From assembly GCA_019421365.1 (NCBI GenBank), contig JAHZFJ010000003.1:230823-294822 (forward strand): a DNA stretch of 64,000 nucleotides. The letters run 5' to 3'. Source of the DNA: Lachnospiraceae bacterium. Its GTDB lineage: Bacteria > Bacillota > Clostridia > Lachnospirales > Lachnospiraceae. A program made the translations under genes and the position numbers. The notes below the pieces were generated by a model, which was not told the DNA's origin, ran no database searches, and was given only the letters and a program-made list of their open reading frames with translations. Positions within the stretch are counted from its first letter, which is position 1; each line of letters starts with the position of its first letter. Shown here in pieces: positions 45,368 through 55,034 of the stretch.

Positions 45368-46081
45368 TTACTTATAGTAGTAATTCTCCCCTTTTTTGCC
45401 ATAATACTTACTTCCACCATATTTCTTGTAGTAATACCCTCCAGTGGACCCCTCTACTCGATTTAAGATTACTCCTAACAAAGGACAACCTGCCCTTTGT
45501 AATTGTCTTGCAGAATTTTTGACCATTTCTTTTGATATCTTCCCACTTCGTACGACTAGAATAGCCCCATCACATAAAGAACCTATCTTTTCACCATCTG
45601 ATACCAGATTTAATGGTGGTGCATCAATGAATACATATCGATATTGTTCTGCTAGTTGATCTAACATATCTCTAAATCTATCATTCTCCAACAACAAGGA
45701 GGGATTAATTACATTTTCGTAATTTGGTATAATATGACCATTTTCATAGTTGGTTTCATATATTGCATCACTCAAAGGAATTGTATCAGCTAGATAAGAA
45801 GAAGTCCCTATCGTTACTTTCTCTCCTTTAATGCCATAATCAGACGCCATTACTGATTTTCTAAGATCCGCATCTACAAGTACTGCCTTCGTTCCCGCTT
45901 CAGCGATTTGACGCCACAAGTGCATCGCAACAAAGCTCTTTCCCTCGTTTGGCATAGTACTAATGATCATTATCTTCTTAACGTTACTTCCACAAAAGTT
46001 AATATTAACTCGCAATCGATTTATAGCTTCTTCCACAGCATATGGAAGTTCTGGCATAGATTCTAATACTACACTATTCAT
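45368..46081 (-). CDS. BY-kinase (CpsD/EpsB type) controlling polysaccharide export
   Basis: A 237-residue bacterial tyrosine kinase: Walker A STMPNEGKS (41-49), Walker A' VLVDADLRKS, Walker B YVFIDAPPL (about 150). The C-terminal tail has eight or nine tyrosines (GGYYYKKYGGSKYYGKKG, then YYYK), the autophosphorylation cluster. It works with the membrane activator encoded just upstream (8-bp overlap) and is reversed by the PHP phosphatase. Phosphorylation cycling controls chain length and export. Confidence 0.95.
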   Translation of the reverse strand: MNSVVLESMPELPYAVEEAINRLRVNINFCGSNVKKIMIISTMPNEGKSFVAMHLWRQIAEAGTKAVLVDADLRKSVMASDYGIKGEKVTIGTSSYLADTIPLSDAIYETNYENGHIIPNYENVINPSLLLENDRFRDMLDQLAEQYRYVFIDAPPLNLVSDGEKIGSLCDGAILVVRSGKISKEMVKNSARQLQRAGCPLLGVILNRVEGSTGGYYYKKYGGSKYYGKKGENYYYK

Positions 46082-46877
46082 TGCTTCTTCCTCCCTCTGT
46101 GCTCTTCGTCTTCTTTCTTCTCTTGTTCACTTTGTCTTGTTGCCTTCTCTCTTTACCCTGCCCTAGGTTTCCTTCAGGTATGACAGTTAAAGGCATAACG
46201 CCAAATATTTTTTCTATATCTTCTGCTGTCTTCATCGTATCATCCTTCATGAATATTACAGTAAGTATTCCAAGGCACAATACAATACAACCAACGGAAC
46301 CTAATGCCATATTCTTTGCATAACTTGGGCTACTCTTCATAGTTGGTATAATAGCTTGTTCAGCAATATTAGGCTCTGCAGTCTCCATAACACTCGGCAA
46401 ATAAGTGATTGCTTTGCTTACAAGGGCATTTGATATGTCTCTAGCTTCCTCTGGTATGGTACTTGTTGTTGTTATAGTTAAGATACGTGTCTTAGATACG
46501 GTCCCAACGCTTAACATCCCAAGCAACTCTTCATATGTATAAGATAGGTTTAATTCTTTAATTACTGATTCAATTACTGGTCTTGTTTGTATCAACTCTG
46601 CGTAATCCTCTGATAATGACGTTCCTAAGTTTAAGTCCGCCAAATTTACAATAGAGTCTGTTGATGCTGAAACCATATATAATTTCGATGTAGCTTTATA
46701 TTTTGGCGTTATAAAACAATATGTAATCACCCCTGAAACTAAAACCCCGACAATAAAGCTTAATATTATAAACAAAAGTTTAGACCGATAAAAATAAAGT
46801 AATTCTAATAAATCGATTTCCACTTCATCTTCCATATTCTGATTTGCATTCACATCTTTAACTTGTGACTGGCTCAT
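46074..46877 (-). CDS. Wzz/CpsC-like chain-length determinant and kinase activator
   Basis: A 267-residue membrane protein with two transmembrane segments (about 30-55, 193-214) bracketing an extracellular Wzz domain; DLLELLYFYRSKLLFIILSF starts the domain. The basic C-terminal tail after the second helix touches the BY-kinase. In the Gram-positive system it is the activator subunit of the split tyrosine kinase. Its stop overlaps the kinase start. GAGGAT precedes the ATG. Confidence 0.93.
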   Translation of the reverse strand: MSQSQVKDVNANQNMEDEVEIDLLELLYFYRSKLLFIILSFIVGVLVSGVITYCFITPKYKATSKLYMVSASTDSIVNLADLNLGTSLSEDYAELIQTRPVIESVIKELNLSYTYEELLGMLSVGTVSKTRILTITTTSTIPEEARDISNALVSKAITYLPSVMETAEPNIAEQAIIPTMKSSPSYAKNMALGSVGCIVLCLGILTVIFMKDDTMKTAEDIEKIFGVMPLTVIPEGNLGQGKERRQQDKVNKRRKKTKSTEGGRSNE

Positions 46878-46924
46878 ATTGATATCCTCACATTCTTAAG
46901 TATTCTTTCTAGTTACAACTTCTG

Positions 46925-48001
46925 TTACTCTTGTTGTAGATTATACAAGTCCTGCATTACTTCTAAGAGAGATTCCTCATTCAAATAGTACTCCACATGG
47001 TCTTCACCATCTCCCAAGGCTTGCCCTAATTTTTCTTCCCCATCAATAGTAAGTATGCCTTTATCTTTGTAGGCTTCCGTTTGACGCACAATTTTATTGA
47101 TATCATCTCCGCTTATAGATGTGGTCGAATATTCTTTCAATTGATTATATAGAGAAATCACAAATTGATCATCATCTAGGTAGGAACTAATTTCTTGTTT
47201 AAAAGCTTGCATATATTCTCGCTGCCTCTGCATTCTCGAAACATTATCTTCATCATCTACACCATACCTAGTATGTACATAATGATAGGATTGCTCATCT
47301 GTTAACTTTAACGTACTTCCTAATTTCATATTAGAATCAATTTTAGTGAAGTCGTTTTGTATAGTGACTGTAACGCCTCCAACAGCATGATTTAGAATTC
47401 CTATCGCATTCATATCTAAGGTATAATATGCATCTATATTAATTCCCCCCAATAACTTAGATACAGCTTGAACGGTGTTCTTACAACTCTGCTTTTTTGT
47501 TCCTCCATACCAATGTGACGTACATAATTGAAGCATTGCAGTTGCTTCACCAGTTCCATCTTGGCCTATTAGTTTTACCTCAGCCATAGTATCACGATTA
47601 ATTTGTAGCATGGAATATGTTTTTTCTGTATGATTTACTACTACTAGCATAAGGAAATCTGCCATAGCTCCCCTATATTCATCTGACTCTGCTTCTTGAT
47701 TTCCACTGGCATCGGTACCAATAAATAAGTAATTTTTAATATCGTCCCTATAATAGTAATCTCTATCGTATATGGTTACATTTTGTTTTTTACCATAGAT
47801 TCTATCATCTTCCATAGCCTCTAAATCAACTAATATGTCCTCTTGGCTAGAAACCTCTATATCTTGGTTTTTTGCTGGATCTAGAGAACCATCTTTTTCC
47901 CATTTATCAATTAGCCAAAAGAAAAGACTTCCCACTAACAATATGAGTAGAATAGTTATTATCCACAGCAATTTTTGCTTTCTCTTCACTACTACATTCA
48001 C
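46925..48001 (-). CDS. LCP family protein of the polysaccharide locus
   Basis: A 358-residue protein with a single N-terminal membrane segment (about 11-30) and an extracellular LCP domain (about 85-270): YLFIGTDASGNQEAESDEYR, FLMLVVVNHTEKTYSMLQIN, RDTM and VHTRYGVDDEDNVSRMQRQR. It is expected to attach the polymer to peptidoglycan. The GTG start (47999-48001) overlaps the TGA of the phosphatase gene (GTGA), so translation is coupled. The loop containing GATAMLQLCTSHWYGG is longer than in the LCP protein at 15.4 kb. Confidence 0.9.
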   Translation of the reverse strand: MNVVVKRKQKLLWIITILLILLVGSLFFWLIDKWEKDGSLDPAKNQDIEVSSQEDILVDLEAMEDDRIYGKKQNVTIYDRDYYYRDDIKNYLFIGTDASGNQEAESDEYRGAMADFLMLVVVNHTEKTYSMLQINRDTMAEVKLIGQDGTGEATAMLQLCTSHWYGGTKKQSCKNTVQAVSKLLGGINIDAYYTLDMNAIGILNHAVGGVTVTIQNDFTKIDSNMKLGSTLKLTDEQSYHYVHTRYGVDDEDNVSRMQRQREYMQAFKQEISSYLDDDQFVISLYNQLKEYSTTSISGDDINKIVRQTEAYKDKGILTIDGEEKLGQALGDGEDHVEYYLNEESLLEVMQDLYNLQQE

Positions 48002-48696
48002 TCCAATTTTAAAATCTGCGTACCTACAGAGTCGATTCGTTCAAGAGTCTGCACTCCTAGTTTGCGCTCAATAATCTTTCTACCTTCTAGTAAATTAGGT
48101 GAGCGTTTGTCCATATTGTGACAATCACTTCCCATTACACTAGCCCACCCATCATTCAACAAATCAAGAACTAATCTTCGTTTGCCTCTTTTTAATAAAG
48201 GGCCTGCATTAATTTGTCCAATAACAGGAAGTTCCAACATTTCATAATAAATATTCTTATCTTTCTGAAAGTCATAATACCGTTCTATATGTGCTAATAT
48301 TACATTAAGCTGTTGATTTCTAATAATATTATCAACATCTTTTATCATTTTGCTCGTCCATTGGACAAAGGGTAATTCTAACAATAAGGTCTGTGTATCA
48401 TTGATACATAACCTTGACAGCATGGAGGCTTCACCCATATCTGGGAAATAATAAACCTCTGCTCCTATATGTATAGTAGGATATTCTTCCGTTAAATGAT
48501 CTTTTAATACTTCAAATGATTTATCACAACGCCCAATAAATCGATCAATTGAATATCGATCTGCATAGTAATGAGGTGTCACAACCACATCTGTAACACC
48601 GTCTTTTACTTCTTTTTGAAGCATTAGCAAGCTTTCTTCCAAGCCAGTACTACCATCATCGATGTTAGGGAGAATATGAGAATGAAAATCTATCAT
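47998..48696 (-). CDS. PHP-type tyrosine-protein phosphatase, CpsB/EpsC type
   Basis: A 232-residue manganese-dependent phosphatase of the PHP fold that dephosphorylates the BY-kinase. The start MIDFHSHILPNIDDGS gives the first metal histidines (H5, H7); VVVTPHYYADRY, GAEVYYFPDMG, ILAHIERYYDF and MGSDCHNMDKRSP are the other ligands, all in place. The ATG at 48694-48696 is chosen by AAAGGT upstream. First gene of the locus, about 35 bases after a good promoter. Confidence 0.94.
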   Translation of the reverse strand: MIDFHSHILPNIDDGSTGLEESLLMLQKEVKDGVTDVVVTPHYYADRYSIDRFIGRCDKSFEVLKDHLTEEYPTIHIGAEVYYFPDMGEASMLSRLCINDTQTLLLELPFVQWTSKMIKDVDNIIRNQQLNVILAHIERYYDFQKDKNIYYEMLELPVIGQINAGPLLKRGKRRLVLDLLNDGWASVMGSDCHNMDKRSPNLLEGRKIIERKLGVQTLERIDSVGTQILKLE

Positions 48697-48736
48697 TATA
48701 TCATACCTTTCCATTAGCAATTTCAAATAGTATCAA

Positions 48737-48764
48737 ATTATACCCAACCGCTAATTTTTGCCAA
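48737..48764 (-). promoter_or_regulatory. Promoter of the exopolysaccharide operon
   Basis: Minus strand: -35 TTGGCA (48759-48764), 16-bp spacer, perfect -10 TATAAT (48737-48742). A second candidate TTGACA with TAATAT lies about 40 bp further upstream. No other feature in 48697-49004 except the cellulase terminator. Confidence 0.65.
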
Positions 48765-48931
48765 CTTGATAATATTACCATTTTTGAAAAATATTGTCAA
48801 TGCCAAATGTCAATAAACCAATGTACCTATTTTAGAACATAATAATTGTTATGTTTTGACTTTAGTTTATTAATATTTCCAGTAATCAGTTATTATATGA
48901 AGCATTCGTCATATTTTTTCTACACATATGA

Positions 48932-48983
48932 AAAAACAGGCATGTCACAATCCTTTTAGGATTTATCTAACATGCCTGTTTTT
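48932..48983 (-). terminator. Terminator downstream of the GH5 gene
   Basis: 14-bp perfect stem (48932-48945 with 48970-48983); the loop contains a further AATCC/GGATT stem. A-run on one side gives T on the minus strand. It starts 22 bp after the gene. Confidence 0.85.
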
Positions 48984-49004
48984 GATATCTTAATAAACTT
49001 TTAT

Positions 49005-51311
49005 TTATTTAACTACAACAGCTGCCTTGAATATATCTTTTCTACCATATTGTGCCACTGTTACAGTCACAGTTGTCTTACCTTTTTTTAATCCCTTTAT
49101 AACTCCATCTTTTGTTACAGTAGCAATTTTCTTATCAGCGACCTTATACGTAACTGTCGCTTTCTTATCGAGATTCTTAACTTTCACCTCTTTCTTCTTC
49201 CCTTTTGCTACTTCTACTTTGCTAACAGAAGGTGCATTAACAATACTTACATTCGTGAATAGATAATCACTTTTATTGTACTGTACAAGATTAAATCCAA
49301 GCTGTGTGCTTCCCTTAACTGCTTTATCTGAGAATACAATTTTGTTATTGTTACCATAATCAACATAACAGCCATCACCAGATGCCCATGATCCAACAGT
49401 CTTGAATCCTTCTACACCTTTTACATATGCACTAAGATCTTGTTCTCCTGCATATAACGTAATATTCTCAGGTACCGATGGTGCCTTAATAGAATTAAGT
49501 ATTGCCTTTGTATCGTTTGAACCTGTAATAATATTACCTTTCTTATTAAGTACATAGTAAACAACTTCTCCATTGTAGAATGTGCACTCTAATAAGATTT
49601 CACCATCTTGAACCGTATTATTAAAGAATTCTGGTTTAAATGTAATAGTATTTGCTGAATAATCAGGAACAAATGCACTACCATATTGAAGGTAGCCCCA
49701 CCAATCACTGTTAGGTCCAACTTTACCCCCAGCTTGATATGCTGTTACTTTCTCAAGTTCATTTCCACCAAAGTCCACATTAATAATTGCCTTATTAACA
49801 CTCTTTAAAGTAGATTTGAATTCTGGTGTCTTTACCTTAGAGATTCTTTGAATCCAGTCAGCACCACCACTGAATTTAAATGTAACTGCTTCGCATACTC
49901 CATAATCTTTTCCTTCAAGAATCTTACTAAGATAAGATGAAGTAAATGTTACTACTGCATTCTTAGTGTCATATTCATAGTCTTTACCTTGTACTAAAGT
50001 ACCATTATTATCACTTAATGATACCAATGTGTTACCATTCAAAGTTAAAGGAATCTCAACGTCTTCCTTACCATTTTCTAGATAAGTAGAATCAAGACCT
50101 GTAGCATAAGAAGATCTTCCCTCCAGATTACCCCTAATGATTGCTTCAAATTGGCTATCTTTCCATTGTAGTTTGTTACGATCTATCATTCGTAAATTAG
50201 TTCCATTATCCCAAAGCATTAATGCAATACCTTTTTCTTTAGCAACATAATTCATGTACTCAAGATATTTGTTTTCTTCGCCATTATTAAGGCAAGGATA
50301 TTGACTATCATGTCCTAGTAAACCATATTCACCACATACTACTCCGATTCCATTCTTAGTAAATGTGTTATAGACACGATCGAATGCCTGATCTACTGCC
50401 ATTCTTGGAGTATAGCCATACTCATTGCCATCCGCATCTGTGCTATTCCATAATACTTCATCGAAACGTGTTTTACCAAGATTAGCACTGTACACCCATT
50501 CACAATAATAATGGAAGGTTGCAATAATGTTAGTATCTTGTTGTCCATTGTGCTTAAATTCTGTTGTTATCTGATTATAAAGTGCATCACAGCGATCTTG
50601 TGAATCGTTGGTATTTAGTGTTGGTACAACAATCATACGACTACTATTCATACCGCCAGAGTTACGAATCGTATGGTATGCAGCATTATTAATTTTATAT
50701 AATTTTTCAGCAGCATCTGTTTCAAATTGTGGCTCATTGATTGTTTCAAAACATACTTTGTTACTGTAGTTCTTAAATTTCTCAGCAAGTTGTTCCCAGA
50801 TACGTACAAACATCGTATATTCATCTGATTCAACATTGCCATCCCAACTATTTAGCCAAATCCAAGAATCATGATGAACATTAATCATTACATATAAGTC
50901 TGATTCCAAAGCCCAGTTAACAACCTGTGCATATTTATCTAAAAACGCCTCATCAATAATATAATCATCTTTCGTAGTTGTATCATCTGTTCCCTTGCCA
51001 GACATTCTACGATATAAAGTCAATGGGATTCGAATACTATTGAACCCTTGATCCTTTATGTATTGAATTTGTTCCTTCGTTACAGCAGAATTTCCCCATG
51101 ATAGCTCCTGCTTGTCTTCTTCATCCGTATTTGTATTAACTGCATCAAAGGAATTTCCTAGATTAAATCCAGGTTCCATCGCCTCCACGTATACTTGGGA
51201 AGCAGATTTTGTAGCTGCTTTCACTTCTGAATTTGTCATCCCAAGTGCAGGTAATACCATGACAACGGCTAATACCAGTGCCATAATCCTCTTTACTTTT
51301 TTCATAACCAA
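49005..51311 (-). CDS. Secreted GH5 endo-beta-glucanase with accessory modules
   Basis: A 768-residue exported enzyme: signal peptide (1-~32, ending NSEVKA), GH5 barrel (about 40-400) with the acid/base glutamate in CFETINEPQ and the nucleophile in VVCGEYGLLG, then an X2 (CBM_X2) Ig-like module (about 405-495), a second beta-rich module around 505-600 (WWGYLQYGSAF) possibly a CBM46-type unit, and a C-terminal Big_2-like domain (about 690-768, KKATVTYKVADKKIATVTKD). No dockerin, so a free enzyme. Cleaves beta-1,4-glucans (cellulose, xyloglucan); subfamily not certain. The start is TTG at 51309-51311, eight bases after AAGGAG; the ATG two codons later is too far. Confidence 0.92.
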   Translation of the reverse strand: MVMKKVKRIMALVLAVVMVLPALGMTNSEVKAATKSASQVYVEAMEPGFNLGNSFDAVNTNTDEEDKQELSWGNSAVTKEQIQYIKDQGFNSIRIPLTLYRRMSGKGTDDTTTKDDYIIDEAFLDKYAQVVNWALESDLYVMINVHHDSWIWLNSWDGNVESDEYTMFVRIWEQLAEKFKNYSNKVCFETINEPQFETDAAEKLYKINNAAYHTIRNSGGMNSSRMIVVPTLNTNDSQDRCDALYNQITTEFKHNGQQDTNIIATFHYYCEWVYSANLGKTRFDEVLWNSTDADGNEYGYTPRMAVDQAFDRVYNTFTKNGIGVVCGEYGLLGHDSQYPCLNNGEENKYLEYMNYVAKEKGIALMLWDNGTNLRMIDRNKLQWKDSQFEAIIRGNLEGRSSYATGLDSTYLENGKEDVEIPLTLNGNTLVSLSDNNGTLVQGKDYEYDTKNAVVTFTSSYLSKILEGKDYGVCEAVTFKFSGGADWIQRISKVKTPEFKSTLKSVNKAIINVDFGGNELEKVTAYQAGGKVGPNSDWWGYLQYGSAFVPDYSANTITFKPEFFNNTVQDGEILLECTFYNGEVVYYVLNKKGNIITGSNDTKAILNSIKAPSVPENITLYAGEQDLSAYVKGVEGFKTVGSWASGDGCYVDYGNNNKIVFSDKAVKGSTQLGFNLVQYNKSDYLFTNVSIVNAPSVSKVEVAKGKKKEVKVKNLDKKATVTYKVADKKIATVTKDGVIKGLKKGKTTVTVTVAQYGRKDIFKAAVVVK

Positions 51312-51522
51312 TTAATCTTCTCCTTTCGAAAATCTGGAGATTATGTTTGTTATCCAAACCTCCAGTATCCCATGAATTATTGTTATCACTTTTAGTAATT
51401 TTCACCCCAGAGTAATAACTATATTTATTATATCTCATTTTCTTTATGCAATATACATAACAAACAAGCTATGTAATACCCTAATTTTTATACTTTTTAC
51501 AACTCTATAGTGTTTTTCTACC

Positions 51523-51559
51523 AAAAAAGCTATTATATCAATGATATAATAGCTTTTTT
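51523..51559. terminator. Bidirectional hairpin between lspA and the cellulase gene
   Basis: 18-bp perfect arms (51523-51540, 51542-51559) flanked by A- and T-runs, just after the lspA stop. It should terminate lspA. The cellulase leader (51312-51522) shows an ATATAAT block near 51432 but no matching -35. Confidence 0.8.
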
Positions 51560-51568
51560 ATTAATATT

Positions 51569-52021
51569 CTAAATCTTTTCTTTTCTAAATAACATACAGA
51601 TTCCTACAAAAACACTTCCAATTATTATGAATAAATCTGCTATGTTAAATACTACATTCTTTAACCACTTAAATGAAAAATAATCCACTACATATCCGCG
51701 TTTTACACGGTCATATACATTACTTGCTGCACCGCCAACTAATATAGCTAAGCCAAATTTCAAAACCTTATTTCCTTTCTTTGGTATCATCAATCCAAAA
51801 AGGAGCAGTAGGCCACCTAACAATAAACCTGATACGAATACAACAAGTTTCGTATTTTTCTCCATAAAGTTTAGCATTGCACCTTTGTTATGATATCTTG
51901 TCAATGTAATATTGCCACCTAGGATTTCTTCTTCCTCGTTCATCTTCTTATTCTTTTCAATATAATTCTTAATCAATAAATCCGCTACAAAAATGATTCC
52001 TGCTAGTGAAAGATATAACAT
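51569..52021 (-). CDS. lspA: Signal peptidase II (prolipoprotein signal peptidase)
   Basis: Cleaves lipoprotein signal peptides in the membrane. 150 residues with four membrane segments. The catalytic aspartates are in VGGAASNVYDRVKRGYVVDY and FNIADLFIIIGS, and NKGAMLNFMEKN is a variant of the usual NxGAAFG motif, so it is a divergent member. Start at 52019-52021, ten bases after an AGGACGAGG site; an extension of 23 codons would overlap the preceding gene. It follows the TPR-glycosyltransferase gene by 56 bp. Confidence 0.85.
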   Translation of the reverse strand: MLYLSLAGIIFVADLLIKNYIEKNKKMNEEEEILGGNITLTRYHNKGAMLNFMEKNTKLVVFVSGLLLGGLLLLFGLMIPKKGNKVLKFGLAILVGGAASNVYDRVKRGYVVDYFSFKWLKNVVFNIADLFIIIGSVFVGICMLFRKEKI

Positions 52022-52077
52022 ATTAACAACCTCGTCCTTTCTAAATGTGGAGATTCTATGATCTTGCAACTCTCCTG

Positions 52078-53091
52078 TTAAAAACTCCAATTCCTAGCTA
52101 ATTCCTCATAAGCTCTTGTCTGTTCTAAATTACCTAGTTCACGATAGCAATCTGCTAGTCTCATTAATGGATAATCGCCTCCATAATGTATATTCAACTG
52201 GCATTCCGTCTCATATGCCGCGTTATAATACCATATAAGCGCTTCTTCATAATCATGTTCCTCAAAATAGTATTCACCTAATTCATAACAAACTTCTGCA
52301 CTTGCCTTAGATGCAATGTTCTTAAGCGCTACCTTCATTAATAACTCTAAATTTCCTTGTAATCTCGCATATTTTACTAAGACACATTGTATATAGTCAC
52401 ATTCCTCAGGCGTTCTTGTTATATCCTTTTGCCATTCATTAAAATACTCTCCAGCTTTTATGAAATCTTCCTCATCTCCTGCAATAAATAATTCCTTAGC
52501 AAACATATGAATTAGTTTTGGAGATAATCGCTCTCCTTTATTCACTACAACATAAAAATTATTAAAATCTCGTTTTGCATGTGACATTGTAGCTCTATGA
52601 ATGATCTCTATATCACTATCATATATAACCGGTGATAAACTTACTGTCTCATGAATGGGATCTTGCCACATAAACTCACGAAGTCTTTTATAAAGCTTTG
52701 GTCTATATTCTTTGTCGTAATTATATGTTGTCCCATATTCTAATTGATTTGTATAATACATCTGAACGATTTCTATCTCTGGAAGCATAGCCTCTTTTAG
52801 CATTATGAATTTTTCTTGATTTTCCTTATCGATTTCTTCATCCGCATCGGCTACATAGATGTAATCCATCGTTGCTTTTGAGAACGAAAAATTTCTAGCT
52901 GCTGCAAAATCATGTATCCACGTAAAGTCATAGACCTTATCTGTATATTCTTTAGCAATTTCTTTCGTCAGGTCCGTAGACCCTGTATCAACTATTACAA
53001 TTTCATCTACTAAGTTCCTCAAACTATCAAGGCATCTACCTAATACTTCTTCTTCATTCTTAACTATCATACATGCTGTAATCGTAATCAT
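52078..53091 (-). CDS. Family 2 glycosyltransferase fused to TPR-like repeats
   Basis: A 337-residue protein. Residues 1-~190 are GT2 (ITACMIVKNEEEVLGRCLDS; EIVIVDTGSTDLTKEIAKEY; FAAARNFSFSKATMDYIYVADADEEI, DADEE being the metal motif), of the SunS/ThuS-like group. The C-terminal ~140 residues are helical repeats with TPR features (YELGEYYFEEHDYEEALIWY; DYPLMRLADCYRELGNLEQT). In homologues the domain can modify peptides or proteins; the target here is unknown. Next gene is lspA. Confidence 0.85.
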   Translation of the reverse strand: MITITACMIVKNEEEVLGRCLDSLRNLVDEIVIVDTGSTDLTKEIAKEYTDKVYDFTWIHDFAAARNFSFSKATMDYIYVADADEEIDKENQEKFIMLKEAMLPEIEIVQMYYTNQLEYGTTYNYDKEYRPKLYKRLREFMWQDPIHETVSLSPVIYDSDIEIIHRATMSHAKRDFNNFYVVVNKGERLSPKLIHMFAKELFIAGDEEDFIKAGEYFNEWQKDITRTPEECDYIQCVLVKYARLQGNLELLMKVALKNIASKASAEVCYELGEYYFEEHDYEEALIWYYNAAYETECQLNIHYGGDYPLMRLADCYRELGNLEQTRAYEELARNWSF

Positions 53092-53200
53092 TAGTAACCC
53101 CCATTTTTGATAATATAGATAGCTGTGTTGATATAATTATATCTTTATATTTACATCAAGTAAAGGCATATCTTTACTTTCACTATTTATTCCCCAAAGA

Positions 53201-53248
53201 AAAAGCGATAAAACAACTGAAGTTATCCTCACCTGTTTTATCGCTTTT
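53201..53248 (-). terminator. Terminator after the acyl-CoA carboxylase gene
   Basis: 15-bp perfect stem AAAAGCGATAAAACA/TGTTTTATCGCTTTT (53201-53215, 53234-53248), T-rich on the minus strand. Confidence 0.85.
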
Positions 53249-53277
53249 CTTATCTTTATCTTTATCTTTATCTTTAT
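53249..53277. repeat. Short tandem repeat (TATCTT)n
   Basis: Four to five consecutive copies of a six-base unit ATCTTT between the carboxylase stop and its terminator. Confidence 0.8.
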
Positions 53278-53283
53278 TAAATA

Positions 53284-54882
53284 TTATAATGGTATATTAC
53301 CATGTTTCTTACGAACCACAGTTAATTCGCTCTTACCACGTAACATGATTAAATCTGAATATAATCTTTCTCTTGTCTCAGATGGTTCAATAATCTCATC
53401 AACGTATCCGTATTTGGCTGCAAGTTCACCATTCATACAAGAATCACGGTATTCTGCTGCCTTAGCATTAATGAATTCTCCAATTTGACCTTTTGGTACA
53501 GATTTAAGTTCCTTGCTATGAATAATCTCAACCGCACCTTCTGCACCCATAACTGCAATTTCAGCTGATGGCCATGCATATACATAATCCGCACGAAGAT
53601 GTTTACTACACATAGCGATATATGCGCCACCATAGGCTTTACGAAGTACAACTGTTAATTTGATGGTTGTTGCTTCTGAATACGCATACAGTAATTTTGC
53701 ACCATGTCTAATGATTCCCTTCATCTCTTGGTTTACACCTGGCATAAATCCTGGTACATCAACCAATGTGATAATTGGAATATTATAAGAATCACAGAAA
53801 CGAATAAATCTAGCCCCTTTATCACTTGCATCACAATCTAGAGAACCTGCCGCATAACTTGGTTGACTACCTACAACACCAACTGTGATATTGCTTAATT
53901 TAGCGAAACCAACAACGATATTTTGTGCGAATTCTGATTGTACTTCTATAAAGCTATCTTTATCAAACATCTCAGCAATTACAAGACGCATATCATAACT
54001 TTGTGACATACGCACAGGTAGAATGGAGTCTAATGCTTTTTGATTCTTATTTATATATGGTTCTTGCTTGAATGTACGTCTGTCTCCATAATATTGTGGA
54101 AGCATATCAACAAGATTACGTACACCTTCATAACATTTTTCTTCTGATTCATATCTAAAATGAGCAACACCACTTGTTGTGGAATGAACTCTTGCACTAC
54201 CTAATTCTTCAGCTGTAACTGTTTCATTAGTTACACTTTTGATAACTTTTGGTCCTGTAACGAACATATTACTTACTTCATCAATTGTAAAGATGAAATC
54301 TGTAATACCTGGTGAATAAACTGCACCTCCTGCACATGGCCCTGCAATTATTGAAATCTGCGGAATAAACCCAGAAGCTAATGTATTCATGTAGAAGATA
54401 TCACCATATCCTGCTAGTGAATTAACACCTTCTTGGATTCTAGCTCCGCCCGAATCGTTAATTCCGATTACTGGACATTTGGTCTTAATCGCTAGTTCAA
54501 TAACATGGGCAATCTTCTTTCCATGTTCATTACCTAGTGTACCTCCCATGACTGTGAAGTCTTGTGAATATATGTACACTTTCTGACCTTTTACAAATCC
54601 ATACCCTGTTATGACACCATCATAAGGTAATGTGTCTTCAGATAATCCTAACGCACTCTTGTGATTTGTAACTCGTGATCCAATCTCTTTGAACGTGTCC
54701 TTATCAAGTATCATTGTAATACGTTCAATTGCGTGTAATTTACCTTTATCATGCTGTTTTTCTAATTTATATTTATCTGCATACTCCGATTCTTTTTCTT
54801 TCATAAAGGGAATATTTTCTGTGATTATATTCTTTAGTTCTGTTATTCCTGCAGGGAATATTGAAGATTTCTGTTCTTCCAA
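53284..54882 (-). CDS. Acyl-CoA carboxylase carboxyltransferase subunit (PccB/MmdA type)
   Basis: A 532-residue carboxyltransferase subunit. N-terminal half: GHxxGNEHGKK-type CoA site around GGTLGNEHGKKIA, GGARIQEGVNSLAGYGDIFY, GPCAGGAVYSPG; C-terminal half: VDVPGFMPG, KAYGGAYIAMCSKHL and YAWPSAEIAVMGAEGAVEII. This is the beta subunit of propionyl/acetyl-CoA carboxylase or the alpha subunit of methylmalonyl-CoA decarboxylase. No biotin carrier, biotin carboxylase or membrane subunit is adjacent, so the complex cannot be assigned. The likely start is TTG (54880-54882), seven bases after GAGGTG. Upstream is a triple GAATTT repeat. Confidence 0.92.
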   Translation of the reverse strand: MEEQKSSIFPAGITELKNIITENIPFMKEKESEYADKYKLEKQHDKGKLHAIERITMILDKDTFKEIGSRVTNHKSALGLSEDTLPYDGVITGYGFVKGQKVYIYSQDFTVMGGTLGNEHGKKIAHVIELAIKTKCPVIGINDSGGARIQEGVNSLAGYGDIFYMNTLASGFIPQISIIAGPCAGGAVYSPGITDFIFTIDEVSNMFVTGPKVIKSVTNETVTAEELGSARVHSTTSGVAHFRYESEEKCYEGVRNLVDMLPQYYGDRRTFKQEPYINKNQKALDSILPVRMSQSYDMRLVIAEMFDKDSFIEVQSEFAQNIVVGFAKLSNITVGVVGSQPSYAAGSLDCDASDKGARFIRFCDSYNIPIITLVDVPGFMPGVNQEMKGIIRHGAKLLYAYSEATTIKLTVVLRKAYGGAYIAMCSKHLRADYVYAWPSAEIAVMGAEGAVEIIHSKELKSVPKGQIGEFINAKAAEYRDSCMNGELAAKYGYVDEIIEPSETRERLYSDLIMLRGKSELTVVRKKHGNIPL

Positions 54883-54910
54883 TAAAGTACACCTCACTTA
54901 TCTTACTTTT

Positions 54911-54928
54911 GAATTTGAATTTGAATTT
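54911..54928. repeat. Triple GAATTT repeat upstream of the carboxylase gene
   Basis: Three perfect copies of GAATTT, in the leader of the carboxyltransferase gene about 30 bases before its start. Confidence 0.7.
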
Positions 54929-55034
54929 CACAATTACTAATATCGCCAAATTATAGAATTCTCAAACACATTCTTTGTTTCAAGATAAATTATAACCGAT
55001 AACATTCTCATTTTCAATAAAAATATTTTGATTA

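Noticed and set aside
51163..51438. 91-codon minus-strand frame over the cellulase start
   Set aside because: Overlaps the signal peptide in another frame and has no recognised product; the TTG start with AAGGAG explains the region.
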